Shown in pieces: positions 26,016 to 34,449 of a DNA stretch of 40,016 nt. Below the pieces are notes generated by a model. The model worked only from the letters and a program-made list of their open reading frames with translations, searched no databases and was not told the DNA's origin. Source of the DNA: Acidobacteriota bacterium (lineage in GTDB: Bacteria; Acidobacteriota; Terriglobia; Terriglobales; SCQP01). A program made the translations under genes and the position numbers. How positions within the stretch are numbered: the stretch's first letter is position 1; every line of letters begins with the position of its first letter. Location: contig DAIDIE010000033.1 of the NCBI GenBank assembly GCA_027459505.1, positions 1-40,016 of the forward strand, in the 5' to 3' direction.

Positions 26016-27158
26016 TTATTGCGAGGGTTGTTCGGAATTTGTTGTGAGCGTGTTTCCGGAGCAGGTATCAGATGAGAAAAGTTGGGGATACGGCCAGTAG
26101 TTGCGGTAGTCCGCATCATGGGCATCCGCGTAGCGGAAATACAGGTTGGGGCTGGCCAGACTGCAATAGGCCCGCAGCGCGTCGCTCAGACGCTCGGGTT
26201 CGCGGCGACCGCCCTGGACGACGGCAATGACGCTTTTGCCGTGGGCTAAGGCCAAACGGATATTGGTGAACTGCCGCTTGCGCTGCGCGGGATCGAGCGG
26301 GGCGTTGCGCCAGCCAAGGGCGAAGTCTTCGACCATCATGCCGTTCAGGAATGGGAGATAGGGTGCCCACCCGCCGCCATCATCGTGCACGAGGTTGGCC
26401 CAAAGTGGAACATTCCTGGGTAGATGGCTGCGTATAAATGCGAGATAGCCGCGCATGGCGGCTTTCCATTGCCGGGCAGAGGAGTACTCGCGGACACCGC
26501 CTGGATTCAACGGGTCCTGAAAAAGGCCATCGCGGCTGAGCGCAACGTTGTCCAGAAAAAAACCGTCGTAACCGAGCGCACGCTCGGCCAGCAGGCGTGA
26601 GACGACGAAGCGGCGCCAGCCGGGGCTGGCCGGGTTCATGTAATAGATGTTGCGGAGAATGCCTCCCGCGGAGTGCCAGGAGGTGTAAAGGCGCTGTCCC
26701 TTGCGGTTATGCAGGAACCAGCTTTCATGCGGGTGAACGGCGCGGCAGAACAAATCGGGCTGGTTGACAACAGTACGTTGGTAGGGGGTGTAACCGCGCC
26801 GGCAGGCTTGCGACTTGTATAGATAAGGACCAGGACCTTCCGCCTCATTGGCCGCCAGGCATTGCAGGATCAGTCCGGTGTAGCCGTCCTGACGAAGCCG
26901 GCGTGCGTAGGACTCGTCGTTGTGCATGAGGATGATCAGCGCCATGTGACGCGCCAGAAAGTGCGCAGAGGTGCCGTCCTGGGGCGGCTTGTAGAAGTAG
27001 GCAAGCGGAATGTGGCCTGAGGCGGATGCACGGGCATCCGCCTTTGCGGGAAAGGAGGCTTGCGGAGGCAACGGTACGGCGAGGCCCAGCAAGACGGTGA
27101 TCGGCAACACGGTGATCCACGAACCAAGCTGGCGGCGAGCCGCGCGCATGCACTTCAT
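26016..27158 (-). CDS. exported GHL15-like putative glycoside hydrolase
   Basis: This 380-residue protein has an N-terminal signal or anchor segment (WITVLPITVLLGLAVPLPPQ). A TIM-barrel-like domain follows, with GYTGLILQCLAAN, GWRRFVVSRLLAERALGYDGFFLDNVALS (Asp203) and NGMMVEDFALGW (Glu277). These match the pattern of the hypothetical glycosyl hydrolase 15 / GH114-related families, where such acidic residues sit at strand ends. It probably cuts or trims polysaccharide outside the cytoplasm; the substrate is unknown. The start at 27158 lacks a good Shine-Dalgarno sequence; an ATG at 27149 is an alternative. It probably heads the transcript with the membrane protein gene 2 bp downstream. Confidence 0.7.
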   Translation of the reverse strand: MKCMRAARRQLGSWITVLPITVLLGLAVPLPPQASFPAKADARASASGHIPLAYFYKPPQDGTSAHFLARHMALIILMHNDESYARRLRQDGYTGLILQCLAANEAEGPGPYLYKSQACRRGYTPYQRTVVNQPDLFCRAVHPHESWFLHNRKGQRLYTSWHSAGGILRNIYYMNPASPGWRRFVVSRLLAERALGYDGFFLDNVALSRDGLFQDPLNPGGVREYSSARQWKAAMRGYLAFIRSHLPRNVPLWANLVHDDGGGWAPYLPFLNGMMVEDFALGWRNAPLDPAQRKRQFTNIRLALAHGKSVIAVVQGGRREPERLSDALRAYCSLASPNLYFRYADAHDADYRNYWPYPQLFSSDTCSGNTLTTNSEQPSQ

Positions 27159-27344
27159 GTTAGTGGCGGACGCGCTGGAGTTGCGGAAAAGGGTAGCGGC
27201 TTAGGCCATTCGGCGGGGAGGCGGCAGAGTACTTTCCACTATTAGCCTGGGGTGGGAGGTGCGTGGTGCGATCGCCTCGGCTCAGGCCCTGTAAGACAAC
27301 AGCACCGCGCTTTACTTCGGCGCTGAGCCCAGCTCCTCCCCGGA

Positions 27345-29834
27345 TCAGATTCCGTAAGTGCGGCGCAGCAGGCGCAGGACGCGCGCATGCAATTCCGGGA
27401 CGGCGAACGGTTTGCCCATGTAGTCATCGGTGCCGACGAGGAAACCCTGGGTGCGGCTCTGCTCCTCGACGCTGGCGGTGAGCATCATGATCGGGATGAA
27501 CGCGGTCTGCACCTTGCTGCGCAGTTTTTGACAGACCTCGTAACCGCTCATGTCCGGCATTTGCACGTCGAGCAGGATGAGATCGGGTTTGTTGGCTTCC
27601 GCGCGTGCCAGGGCCTCGGCGCCATTTTCCGCTTCAATCACTTCCGGCGCAAAGGGCAGTTCCTCAAGCACCTTGGCAGTAATGCAGCGCATAACCTCGT
27701 CGTCATCCACCACCATGATGCGCGGCTTGCGGCCACCGAGTTCTGCGAATTCATGACGCGGCTCGCCCAGTCCGGCGGGAGCGGGGGGCGGGACGGGAAC
27801 TGCGGGAGTGCTAGCTGGGACAGGTTTGGCCTCAGGGGCGGCGCTCGCAGCCGCGGCGCTGGCGGCCTGGGCGGGGACCTGCGCAATCGCCGCCGTGCTG
27901 GGCAAATTGGCAGGCGTGCCGCAGACGGGGCAGATGCGCCAGCCGCTTTGGAGCGTCTGGCCACAATTGCCGCACGATAAAGAGCTTCCCTGTTGACCAG
28001 AAACGCCTGCTCCCGCACCGCCCGCCGCAGTGGTTTGGGCGGACCCGGAAGTGAGATTCGGCGCGGCCGAGGCTCCGGATAGGGCTTGATGTGCCGCTCT
28101 TTGCGGGTCGACCGCCCAGTCCAGTTCGGTGGCATCGACCTGCAGCACGCGCAGTACTTCATCCAGAGAGGTAAGGCCGGCGTAGACCTTGTTGAGCGCG
28201 TCCTGCAGGAGGAAGGTGGTGCCGCTGGCGACGGCGGCGGCGCGCAGCGCGCCTTCGCCAGCGCGGTTGCGGACAAGTTCGCGAAATGAGGGGGTGAGGC
28301 GTAGCAGCTCAAAAACGCCGATGCGGCCGCGGTAGCCGCTATGGCGGCAGTTCTTGCAGCCTTTGCTGCGGTACACCGGTGCGTTGCTGAGGGCGGCCCC
28401 GAGGCGTTCGCGTTGCGCGGGGGTCGGAGTGGCTTCGACGCGGCATTCGGGACACAGTTGTCGTACCAGGCGTTGCGCCACGACGAGGTTCAGCGCGGAA
28501 CTGATGAGCGGGGCTTCCAGTCCCAGGTCCATCAGGCGCACCAGGGTGGCAATGGTGCTGTTGGTATGAAGACTGCTCAGCACGAGGTGACCGGTGAGCG
28601 CTGCCTGGAAGGCGATTTCGGCGGTTTCCAGATCGCGGATCTCACCGACGAAGACAACATCCGGATCCTGGCGCAAGATGGAGCGCACCGAAGCGCCAAA
28701 GGTCAGTCCGGCGCGAGCGTTCACCTGCACCTGATTAAGGCCGGGCAGTTGGAACTCGATGGGGTCTTCCACGGTAATGATGTTGAGGGAAGGGTCGCGC
28801 TTGTGCTGCAACATCGAGTAGAGGCTGGTGGTCTTGCCGCTGCCGGTGGGCCCAGTCACAAGAATCAGTCCCTGGGGCTGACTCAGAGCGTGGAGAAGCT
28901 TGCTTTGATCGGCGGGGGCGAGGCCGATGCGCGGCAGTTCCGGCAATTGGCGGATGGTGCCCAACACGCGCATGACGATCTTTTCGCCGAATTGTGTGGG
29001 CAAGGTGGAGACACGCAAGTCCACGTCTTCCTGGCCAACGGCGATCTTGATCCGTCCATCCTGCGGGGCGCGGCGTTCGGTGATATCGAGATTGGCGAGT
29101 ACCTTGATGCGGGAAATCAGCGCGGGCTGCAGCCATTTGGGCAGCTGCATGAACTCCTGCATGAGGCCGTCAATGCGCGTGCGCACCTGAACCAGCGTGG
29201 CGGTGGGCTCGATGTGGATATCGCTGGCGCCCTGGGTGATGCCGTCGTGAATGATCAGGCTGACCACCTTGACGACCGGCGCGGTCTCCGGCGATGGTTC
29301 CACCTCGTCAACGGGTGCGTCGAGCACGCGGACGTCATCGCTCTCCTGCACGTTCTTGAGAAAACTCTCCAGCCATTGTTCCGGTGCGTAGGAGCGGGTG
29401 ATGGCGTCGCTGAGGTCGGTGCGCGTGGCGACCACGGGCTGAATGCGGCAACCGGTGGCGAACTCGAGGTCCTGGAGAACGCCGAGATCGGTTGGATCGG
29501 GCAGCGCCACGACCAGCGCGGGGCGGCGGCGGGCGGCGCCGGTTCCCACTTCGGCTTCTTTGCGAATGGGGAGCGCCAGGTGTTTGCGGGCGACGGCTTC
29601 CGGAATCGCCTTGATGAGCTCGGGGTCGATGTTGAGCGTGGCCAGGCGCATGTAGGAGAGCTGCAGCCCGCGCGCAATGGCTTCCGCCAGGCGCACCTCA
29701 TCGACGTGGTAGTCGCTGAGGAGGACCTCCCACAGCGGGCGGCGGCTGGACTGTGCCGTCTCGAGCGCGGCAGCGATCTGGGCGTCGTCGAGGAAGGCTG
29801 TCTTCTTGAGAATTGAGGCGAATTGCCGGCTCAT
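27345..29834 (-). CDS. PilB/GspE-type secretion ATPase fused to zinc ribbon and response-regulator receiver domain
   Basis: This is an 829-residue cytoplasmic motor ATPase for type IV pili or type II secretion with extra C-terminal domains. An MshEN-type N-domain (about 15-150) is followed by the T2SSE ATPase with Walker A GPTGSGKT (328-335), Asp box ITVEDPIE, Walker B and VGEIRDLETA, and His box HLVLSSLHTN. The tetracysteine is CPEC (461-464) and CKNC (493-496). After about residue 575 come a Gly/Ala/Ser linker, a zinc ribbon (C621, C624, C635, C638), an Ala/Pro linker, and a REC domain (about 704-826) with DDD 710-712, phosphoacceptor Asp756, Thr786 and Lys808. All key REC residues are present, so it is likely phosphorylated by a histidine kinase. 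The Shine-Dalgarno sequence AGGTGG precedes the ATG at 29834. No other pilus genes are nearby. Confidence 0.93.
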   Translation of the reverse strand: MSRQFASILKKTAFLDDAQIAAALETAQSSRRPLWEVLLSDYHVDEVRLAEAIARGLQLSYMRLATLNIDPELIKAIPEAVARKHLALPIRKEAEVGTGAARRRPALVVALPDPTDLGVLQDLEFATGCRIQPVVATRTDLSDAITRSYAPEQWLESFLKNVQESDDVRVLDAPVDEVEPSPETAPVVKVVSLIIHDGITQGASDIHIEPTATLVQVRTRIDGLMQEFMQLPKWLQPALISRIKVLANLDITERRAPQDGRIKIAVGQEDVDLRVSTLPTQFGEKIVMRVLGTIRQLPELPRIGLAPADQSKLLHALSQPQGLILVTGPTGSGKTTSLYSMLQHKRDPSLNIITVEDPIEFQLPGLNQVQVNARAGLTFGASVRSILRQDPDVVFVGEIRDLETAEIAFQAALTGHLVLSSLHTNSTIATLVRLMDLGLEAPLISSALNLVVAQRLVRQLCPECRVEATPTPAQRERLGAALSNAPVYRSKGCKNCRHSGYRGRIGVFELLRLTPSFRELVRNRAGEGALRAAAVASGTTFLLQDALNKVYAGLTSLDEVLRVLQVDATELDWAVDPQRAAHQALSGASAAPNLTSGSAQTTAAGGAGAGVSGQQGSSLSCGNCGQTLQSGWRICPVCGTPANLPSTAAIAQVPAQAASAAAASAAPEAKPVPASTPAVPVPPPAPAGLGEPRHEFAELGGRKPRIMVVDDDEVMRCITAKVLEELPFAPEVIEAENGAEALARAEANKPDLILLDVQMPDMSGYEVCQKLRSKVQTAFIPIMMLTASVEEQSRTQGFLVGTDDYMGKPFAVPELHARVLRLLRRTYGI

Positions 29835-30025
29835 GCACCACCTGGAGCAGCGGGAGTGGTGCTACTCCGGCTGTAGTGTGGCACATAGCGAAGCAAAACG
29901 GTAGGCGTGCTTGTGCCCGGCACGATTGGCGCACACAAGTTTAGGATCGGAGGCGAGAATGTCCTTAGAGGCTGGGGCTAAACAGTCGCGGCGAAAAGCG
30001 CGGACGGGAGGGGCCGGATGGCTGC
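29835..30025. other. intergenic region upstream of the secretion ATPase gene
   Basis: This presumably holds the minus-strand promoter of the ATPase gene, unless the small gene upstream is co-transcribed. No clear promoter hexamers or gene are visible. Confidence 0.3.
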
Positions 30026-30241
30026 TCAGGCGGCCAGCGGTTGCTGTGTCGCTTGCTCCTGCTGCCGCAGGTCGTTGCGGCGGCGCAGCTCCTGGTGAAT
30101 GGACTGGACGTCGCTGGCAATTTCGTTGCGGATGGAGTTGCTGGGCAGCAGTGCCTGGTAGAGCGCACAGGCACGAACGAGATAGCTGGCTAGTTCATGG
30201 TCTTCGAGGCGCTCAATCGTTTTGGAATCACGGAAGAACAT
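30026..30241 (-). CDS. small helical protein of unknown function
   Basis: This 71-residue protein has predicted alpha-helical, charged sequence (RLEDHELASYLVRACALYQ, IASDVQSIHQELRRRNDL) and a Gln-rich tail. The ATG at 30241 has AGGTGG about 6 bases upstream, and the block CCAGGTGGTG is shared exactly with the ribosome-binding region of the ATPase gene downstream on the same strand. There is no signal peptide or membrane segment. I do not recognise the family. The protein-like composition and ribosome-binding site support it over the overlapping frames. Confidence 0.6.
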   Translation of the reverse strand: MFFRDSKTIERLEDHELASYLVRACALYQALLPSNSIRNEIASDVQSIHQELRRRNDLRQQEQATQQPLAA

Positions 30242-30386
30242 GGCTCACCACCTGGGTCGCTACCTAAGTTCTTCGATGCCGAGCGGCACGCTGGCGATGT
30301 CCTGCTGGCGGACACCGCCGGTCTCCACGAGCGCTGCAATGGCGCTCTCGCTGCCGCACGCAGCGGCCGCGGCTGCAAAGCAGTCC

Positions 30387-30415
30387 TTGCCTTTTGTGGC
30401 GAATTCGCCGAGAAT
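30387..30415 (+). promoter_or_regulatory. possible tRNA promoter
   Basis: TTGCCT (30387-30392) and GAGAAT (30410-30415) are spaced by 17 bp, and the predicted start is a few bases before tRNA-Val. Both hexamers are imperfect, so this is a weak call supported mainly by position. Confidence 0.35.
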
Positions 30416-30430
30416 TAATTTCTGCCCGAC

Positions 30431-30507
30431 GGGCGATTAGCTCAGTTGGTTAGAGCGTCTGCCTTACAAGCAGAAGGTCATCCGTTCGAGCCGGATATCG
30501 CCCACCA
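30431..30507 (+). tRNA. tRNA-Val (anticodon UAC)
   Basis: This is a 77-base cloverleaf. The acceptor stem GGGCGAT pairs with ATCGCCC, the D-loop has AGCTCAGTTGGTTAGAGC, the anticodon loop is CTTACAA with anticodon TAC, and the T-loop is GTTCGAG. The CCA end is encoded. It lies 83 bp upstream of tRNA-Asp and is probably co-transcribed with it. Confidence 0.96.
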
Positions 30508-30590
30508 TTTTTCCGGCCGGGGAGCCAGTTTGCGCGGTGCCGTCCAGGACCGCCACAAAGCGCGGCGGGGTGGTAGCGCCGTTCAGATGC

Positions 30591-30667
<77 letters not shown>

Positions 30668-30845
30668 AATCCTTCCTTTGCCCTTCCGGCAGCGAATCTT
30701 ATTGCAACGAAACAACTTCGAGCTCTTCCCTGGCACACCGTCGGGAGCCTGAGGTCAATCCAGGGAGTGAGCTCAGGCAAATGCCCCAGGCGGCCGTATT
30801 TTGCTTGGAGGCGATCCAGCTCTGTTTTAAACTAGCGCTACTCCT
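30668..30845. other. intergenic region between tRNA-Asp and mreD
   Basis: An AT-rich patch TTTTAAACT near 30825-30833 could be the -10 region for the mreD operon. It would start transcription only a few bases before the GTG at 30846. No gene or clear terminator is visible. Confidence 0.35.
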
Positions 30846-31370
30846 GTGCGGTATTTATTCAGCACGTCCCGCGACGAAGCGGCACTGTTTGACTTCCCCC
30901 CACTCTTTCTGCCTCTGACAGCGCTGCTGGCGCTGGTAATGCAGGCCTATTTGCCGCTGCTGGCGCCGCGCCTGGCGGCTTTTGTGGACTTCCCGTTGCT
31001 GGTGGTCGCCTATTACGGGCTGAGCTCGCGCAACCAGGTGAATGCGATCTGGTCGGGCTCGCTGGTGGGCATTGCGCAGGACAGCCTCACCCACGTGGCT
31101 TTGGGACTCAATGGGCTGGCCAAGACGCTGGTGGGCTATCTGGCGGCCTCGCTGGGATTGCGGCTCGACGCCGAGCATCCCGGAATGCGCTTTTTGGCGG
31201 TGTTTGGCCTGGGCTGGTTGAACGCGGTGATGGCGTTTGCCGTGGAACGTTTCCTCATGGTGAAGCCCGTTACCTGGCTGCCGGCGCAGATGACGGTGGC
31301 GGCGGTGGTGAATGCCGTTTTGGCGGTATTGTTGTTCCGTTTTTTTGATCGCTTCCGGCGCTACGCCTGA
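30846..31370 (+). CDS. mreD: rod shape-determining protein MreD
   Basis: This 174-residue inner-membrane protein of the elongasome has five to six hydrophobic helices (PPLFLPLTALLALVMQAYLPLL, FVDFPLLVVAYYGLSS, SLVGIAQDSLTHVALGLNGLAKTLVGY). The segment G-x-x-QD with G-x-N-x-x-x-K is the usual MreD signature. It starts at a GTG with no visible Shine-Dalgarno sequence, and the mRNA may be nearly leaderless. It is followed 14 bp later by mrdA. MreB and MreC normally precede MreD, but here the upstream neighbours are tRNAs. Confidence 0.88.
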   Translation: MRYLFSTSRDEAALFDFPPLFLPLTALLALVMQAYLPLLAPRLAAFVDFPLLVVAYYGLSSRNQVNAIWSGSLVGIAQDSLTHVALGLNGLAKTLVGYLAASLGLRLDAEHPGMRFLAVFGLGWLNAVMAFAVERFLMVKPVTWLPAQMTVAAVVNAVLAVLLFRFFDRFRRYA

Positions 31371-31384
31371 GGCTCCGCAGTCCT

Positions 31385-33370
31385 ATGTTTGACCATGAAC
31401 AGAAGTTGCCGGTAGCGCGCCTGCTATTTTTGCAGTACCTGCTGCTGGCGTGTTTTCTGGGGCTGGGGTATGGGCTGTGGCGCCTGCAAATCCTCGAGCA
31501 GGGCGCTTATCAGCTCATGGCCGAGCACAACCGGATTCGCAGCGAGCCTATTCCAGCGCCGCGCGGTCGCTTCCTGGACCGCTTCGGTCATTTGATCGTC
31601 GATAACTACCCCTCCTTCAGCGCGTTGCTGGTGCCGGAGCAGACCAAGCATCTGCAACGTGATCTGCCGCGCATCGCCGACGGCCTGGGCATGCAGCTTT
31701 CCGATCTGCAGCAGACGCTGGCCCACTTCCGCGGCGCGCCCGACTATCAGCCCATCATCATCAAAGAAGACATCACGCAGCGCGATCTGGCCTTCATTGA
31801 CGCGCACCGCGACGACCTGCCCGAGTTGGAAACCATGACCATCAGCCGGCGGCTGTATCCCAAAAACGGCTTCGCCGCGCATGTGCTCGGTTATGTGGGC
31901 GAGGCCAATGAAGACGACATCCGGCGGATGCATGTCGCGCCGGGTACGCTGGTGGGTAAATTTGGCCTGGAGCAGTACTACAACAAAATTTTGATGGGGA
32001 AAGACGGCATGCGGCAAGTCGTGGTGGACAGCCGCGGCCATGTCGTGCAGGAGGCGGCAACCGTCGAGCCGGTGCCCGGCCACGATTTGCAGTTGACCCT
32101 GGACGACAACCTGCAAATTGCGGCGGAGGAGGCCATGGGGGAGCGGCCCGGAGCGGTCGTCGCTTTGAATCCGCAAAACGGGGAAGTGCTGGCTATGGTG
32201 AGCCGCCCCACCTTTGATCCGAACCAGTTCACTGGAGGCATTTCGCCCGAGGCCTGGAAAAAGCTGATTACCAATCCCGACAACCCCATGATGAATAAGG
32301 CCATTCAGGCGCAACTGGCGCCGGGATCGACTTTCAAGATCATCATGTCAACGGCGGTGCTCGAAACGGGGCGCGGCGACCAGAAGGTGGTCTGCAACGG
32401 CGGCGCCGTGTTCTATGGCCGCTATTACAAGTGCTGGATCAGTGCCCGCCATCAGACGCATGGCCTCACCGATTTGCATAAGGCGATCGCGCAATCGTGT
32501 GATGTTTTCTTCTATACCCTCGGCAACGAGATGGGGATTAACACGATTGACAAATACGCCGATGAAGCTGGAATCGGACAGCGCACCGGGATCGATTTGC
32601 CGCACGAGTTTGCCGGGCTGATGCCGTCACCGGCGTGGAAAGAGCGCCGCTTTCACCAGGAATGGTGGAAGGGCGAGACCATTTCGGTGGCGATTGGGCA
32701 GGGGGCAATTGAAGTCACGCCGCTGCAACTGGCGCGTGCGGTGGGCGGCATTGTGAATGGCGGCGTTTATTTCCGCCCGCACCTGGTGCTGCATCCCGGC
32801 GAGGTGCCGCAGCCTGCACATCAAAAGCCGCTGGAAGTTTCTTATCCACTAAAGCCGTCGACGGTGTCCACCATCCTGGGGGGCATGCGCGATGTGGTCC
32901 AGCCGGGGGGCACGGCGGCCAGCGCCGAGTTGCAGGGCGTGGACTTTGGTGGCAAGACGGGAACCGCCCAGACCATCTCCAACGAAAAACTCCAACAGAT
33001 CGGAATGCAGCACAAGTTCGTCGACAACGCCTGGTTTGTTGGCGTCTATCCCTTGGATCACCCACAGCTTGTGGTCGTGGTGCTTTACCAGCATGGTGCG
33101 GAAGGCTATTTTGCCGGCCGCATCGCGGCGCAGGTGATCAAAGCCTTTGTCGACGAGCAGCACGCCGCCGGCGGGGCTGAGTTTGCGGGCGGCGCCAGTG
33201 GGGCGGCCGCTAACGGGCAGGCCGCGGCGCGCCAGCCCCAGCCGCCGCATCCTGCCGGCGGGCAGGGTGCAAGCGTGGCGCAGGCCAGTGGCGTTGAACC
33301 GCCCCGCGAGGTGAGCAAGGCAAGAGGGCCGAATCTGGCACTCGCGCAGCGGCAGGGAGGAGGGAACTGA
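31385..33370 (+). CDS. mrdA: penicillin-binding protein 2 (peptidoglycan transpeptidase)
   Basis: This 661-residue class B PBP cross-links peptidoglycan during cell elongation. It has one N-terminal membrane helix (LLFLQYLLLACFLGLGYGLW). The dimerisation/pedestal domain follows (IPAPRGRFLDR, ISRRLYPKNGFAAHVLGYVGE). The transpeptidase domain has SxxK at S315-K318 (GSTFK), the SxN-equivalent S371-C-D373, and KTGT starting at K524. The C-terminal tail (about 595-661) is Ala/Gly/Gln-rich and probably disordered. The stop overlaps the rodA start by one base (TGATG), so the two partner proteins are co-translated. Confidence 0.95.
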   Translation: MFDHEQKLPVARLLFLQYLLLACFLGLGYGLWRLQILEQGAYQLMAEHNRIRSEPIPAPRGRFLDRFGHLIVDNYPSFSALLVPEQTKHLQRDLPRIADGLGMQLSDLQQTLAHFRGAPDYQPIIIKEDITQRDLAFIDAHRDDLPELETMTISRRLYPKNGFAAHVLGYVGEANEDDIRRMHVAPGTLVGKFGLEQYYNKILMGKDGMRQVVVDSRGHVVQEAATVEPVPGHDLQLTLDDNLQIAAEEAMGERPGAVVALNPQNGEVLAMVSRPTFDPNQFTGGISPEAWKKLITNPDNPMMNKAIQAQLAPGSTFKIIMSTAVLETGRGDQKVVCNGGAVFYGRYYKCWISARHQTHGLTDLHKAIAQSCDVFFYTLGNEMGINTIDKYADEAGIGQRTGIDLPHEFAGLMPSPAWKERRFHQEWWKGETISVAIGQGAIEVTPLQLARAVGGIVNGGVYFRPHLVLHPGEVPQPAHQKPLEVSYPLKPSTVSTILGGMRDVVQPGGTAASAELQGVDFGGKTGTAQTISNEKLQQIGMQHKFVDNAWFVGVYPLDHPQLVVVVLYQHGAEGYFAGRIAAQVIKAFVDEQHAAGGAEFAGGASGAAANGQAAARQPQPPHPAGGQGASVAQASGVEPPREVSKARGPNLALAQRQGGGN

Positions 33371-34449
33371 TGCGCTCCGCATGGCGGGACTTCGACTGGT
33401 TCCTGTTTGCTCTGGTGCTGCTGGTCTGCGCCATCGGCATTGTGGAGATTTACAGCGCCACACTGGGGACCAAGTTCGCCTCGGTGTACATCAAGCAGAT
33501 CTACTTCTTGGGGGCCGGTCTGTTCCTGATGGCGGTCTTCAGCCGCATCGACTACAAGGCTCTTTTAGAAGTAGCGCCCTGGCTCTACGTCGCTTCAGTC
33601 GGGGCGTTGCTGACGGTGTTGGTGGTGGGGCGGGCCATTTTTCACTCGCGGCGCTGGATTCCGATTGGCGGGGCGCATCTGCAGGTCTCCGAGTTCGTCA
33701 AACTGGCTATAATCATCGTAGTGGCGCGGTTCTTCGCCGAGAGTAAGGCTCCGCCTGGCTTTGGCGACGTACTGCGACTTGGGGCGCTGGTGGGGGTGCC
33801 GATGCTGCTGGTGCTGGCCGAGCCAGACCTGGGTACGACGCTGACCTACGCTCCCATCGCTGTGGTAGGACTGTTGTTGGGCGGATTGAGCTGGCGCCGA
33901 TTTGGCGTGCTTTTGTTGGGTTTTGTGCTGGTGTTGCCGCTTGCCTGGCATCATCTGCATCCCTATCAAAAGGCCCGGCTGGTGAGTTTTGTGCATCCCG
34001 AGGCGGATCCGCTGCACTCCGGCTACCAGGTGTTGCAGTCCAAGATTGCGGTCGGTTCAGGTGGATTGTGGGGCAAGGGAATGGCGCAGGGTTCACAGAC
34101 CCGCGGTGAATTTCTTCCCGTCCCCCAGACGGATTTCATTTTCGCCGCCTTTGCGGAAGAGCATGGATTCGTCGGGGCGATCATCGTCCTCGCGCTGTAT
34201 TTTTTGATTTTGACGCGTTTGATTCAGGGCGCTCAGCTGGCTCCGGACAAGGGTGGCGGGCTCCTGATCATGGGTTTGGTTGCGGTTTTGGCTTTCCACA
34301 TCCTGGTGAACGTGGGTATGGTCGTGGGCTTTATGCCGGTGACCGGAATTCCACTGCCCTTGATGAGTTCGGGAGGCAGTTCGCTATTGTTTTGTTTTGC
34401 GGCGCTCGGCATGGTGATGAACGTGCGCATGCGCCGTTTTGTTAATTAA
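33370..34449 (+). CDS. rodA: peptidoglycan glycosyltransferase RodA (SEDS family)
   Basis: This 359-residue polytopic SEDS protein polymerises glycan strands from lipid II together with PBP2. Family landmarks are visible: VEIYSATLG in TM1, RRWIPIGGAHLQVSEFVKLAIII, LAEPDLGTT, SGGLWGKGMAQGSQT with the QTDFIFAAFAEEHGF block, and GIPLPLMSSGGSS near the C-terminus. The length is normal. It is the third gene of the mreD-mrdA-rodA operon. Confidence 0.95.
   Translation: MRSAWRDFDWFLFALVLLVCAIGIVEIYSATLGTKFASVYIKQIYFLGAGLFLMAVFSRIDYKALLEVAPWLYVASVGALLTVLVVGRAIFHSRRWIPIGGAHLQVSEFVKLAIIIVVARFFAESKAPPGFGDVLRLGALVGVPMLLVLAEPDLGTTLTYAPIAVVGLLLGGLSWRRFGVLLLGFVLVLPLAWHHLHPYQKARLVSFVHPEADPLHSGYQVLQSKIAVGSGGLWGKGMAQGSQTRGEFLPVPQTDFIFAAFAEEHGFVGAIIVLALYFLILTRLIQGAQLAPDKGGGLLIMGLVAVLAFHILVNVGMVVGFMPVTGIPLPLMSSGGSSLLFCFAALGMVMNVRMRRFVN

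Noticed and set aside
28341-29816. A 491-codon open frame on the plus strand, opposite the secretion ATPase gene
   Set aside because: It is the antisense of a gene with clear Walker, zinc and receiver motifs. Its translation has no recognisable motif and follows from the GC-rich codon pattern.
30197-30418. A 73-codon plus-strand frame before tRNA-Val
   Set aside because: It overlaps the better supported 71-residue minus-strand gene and the likely tRNA promoter, and has no Shine-Dalgarno sequence.
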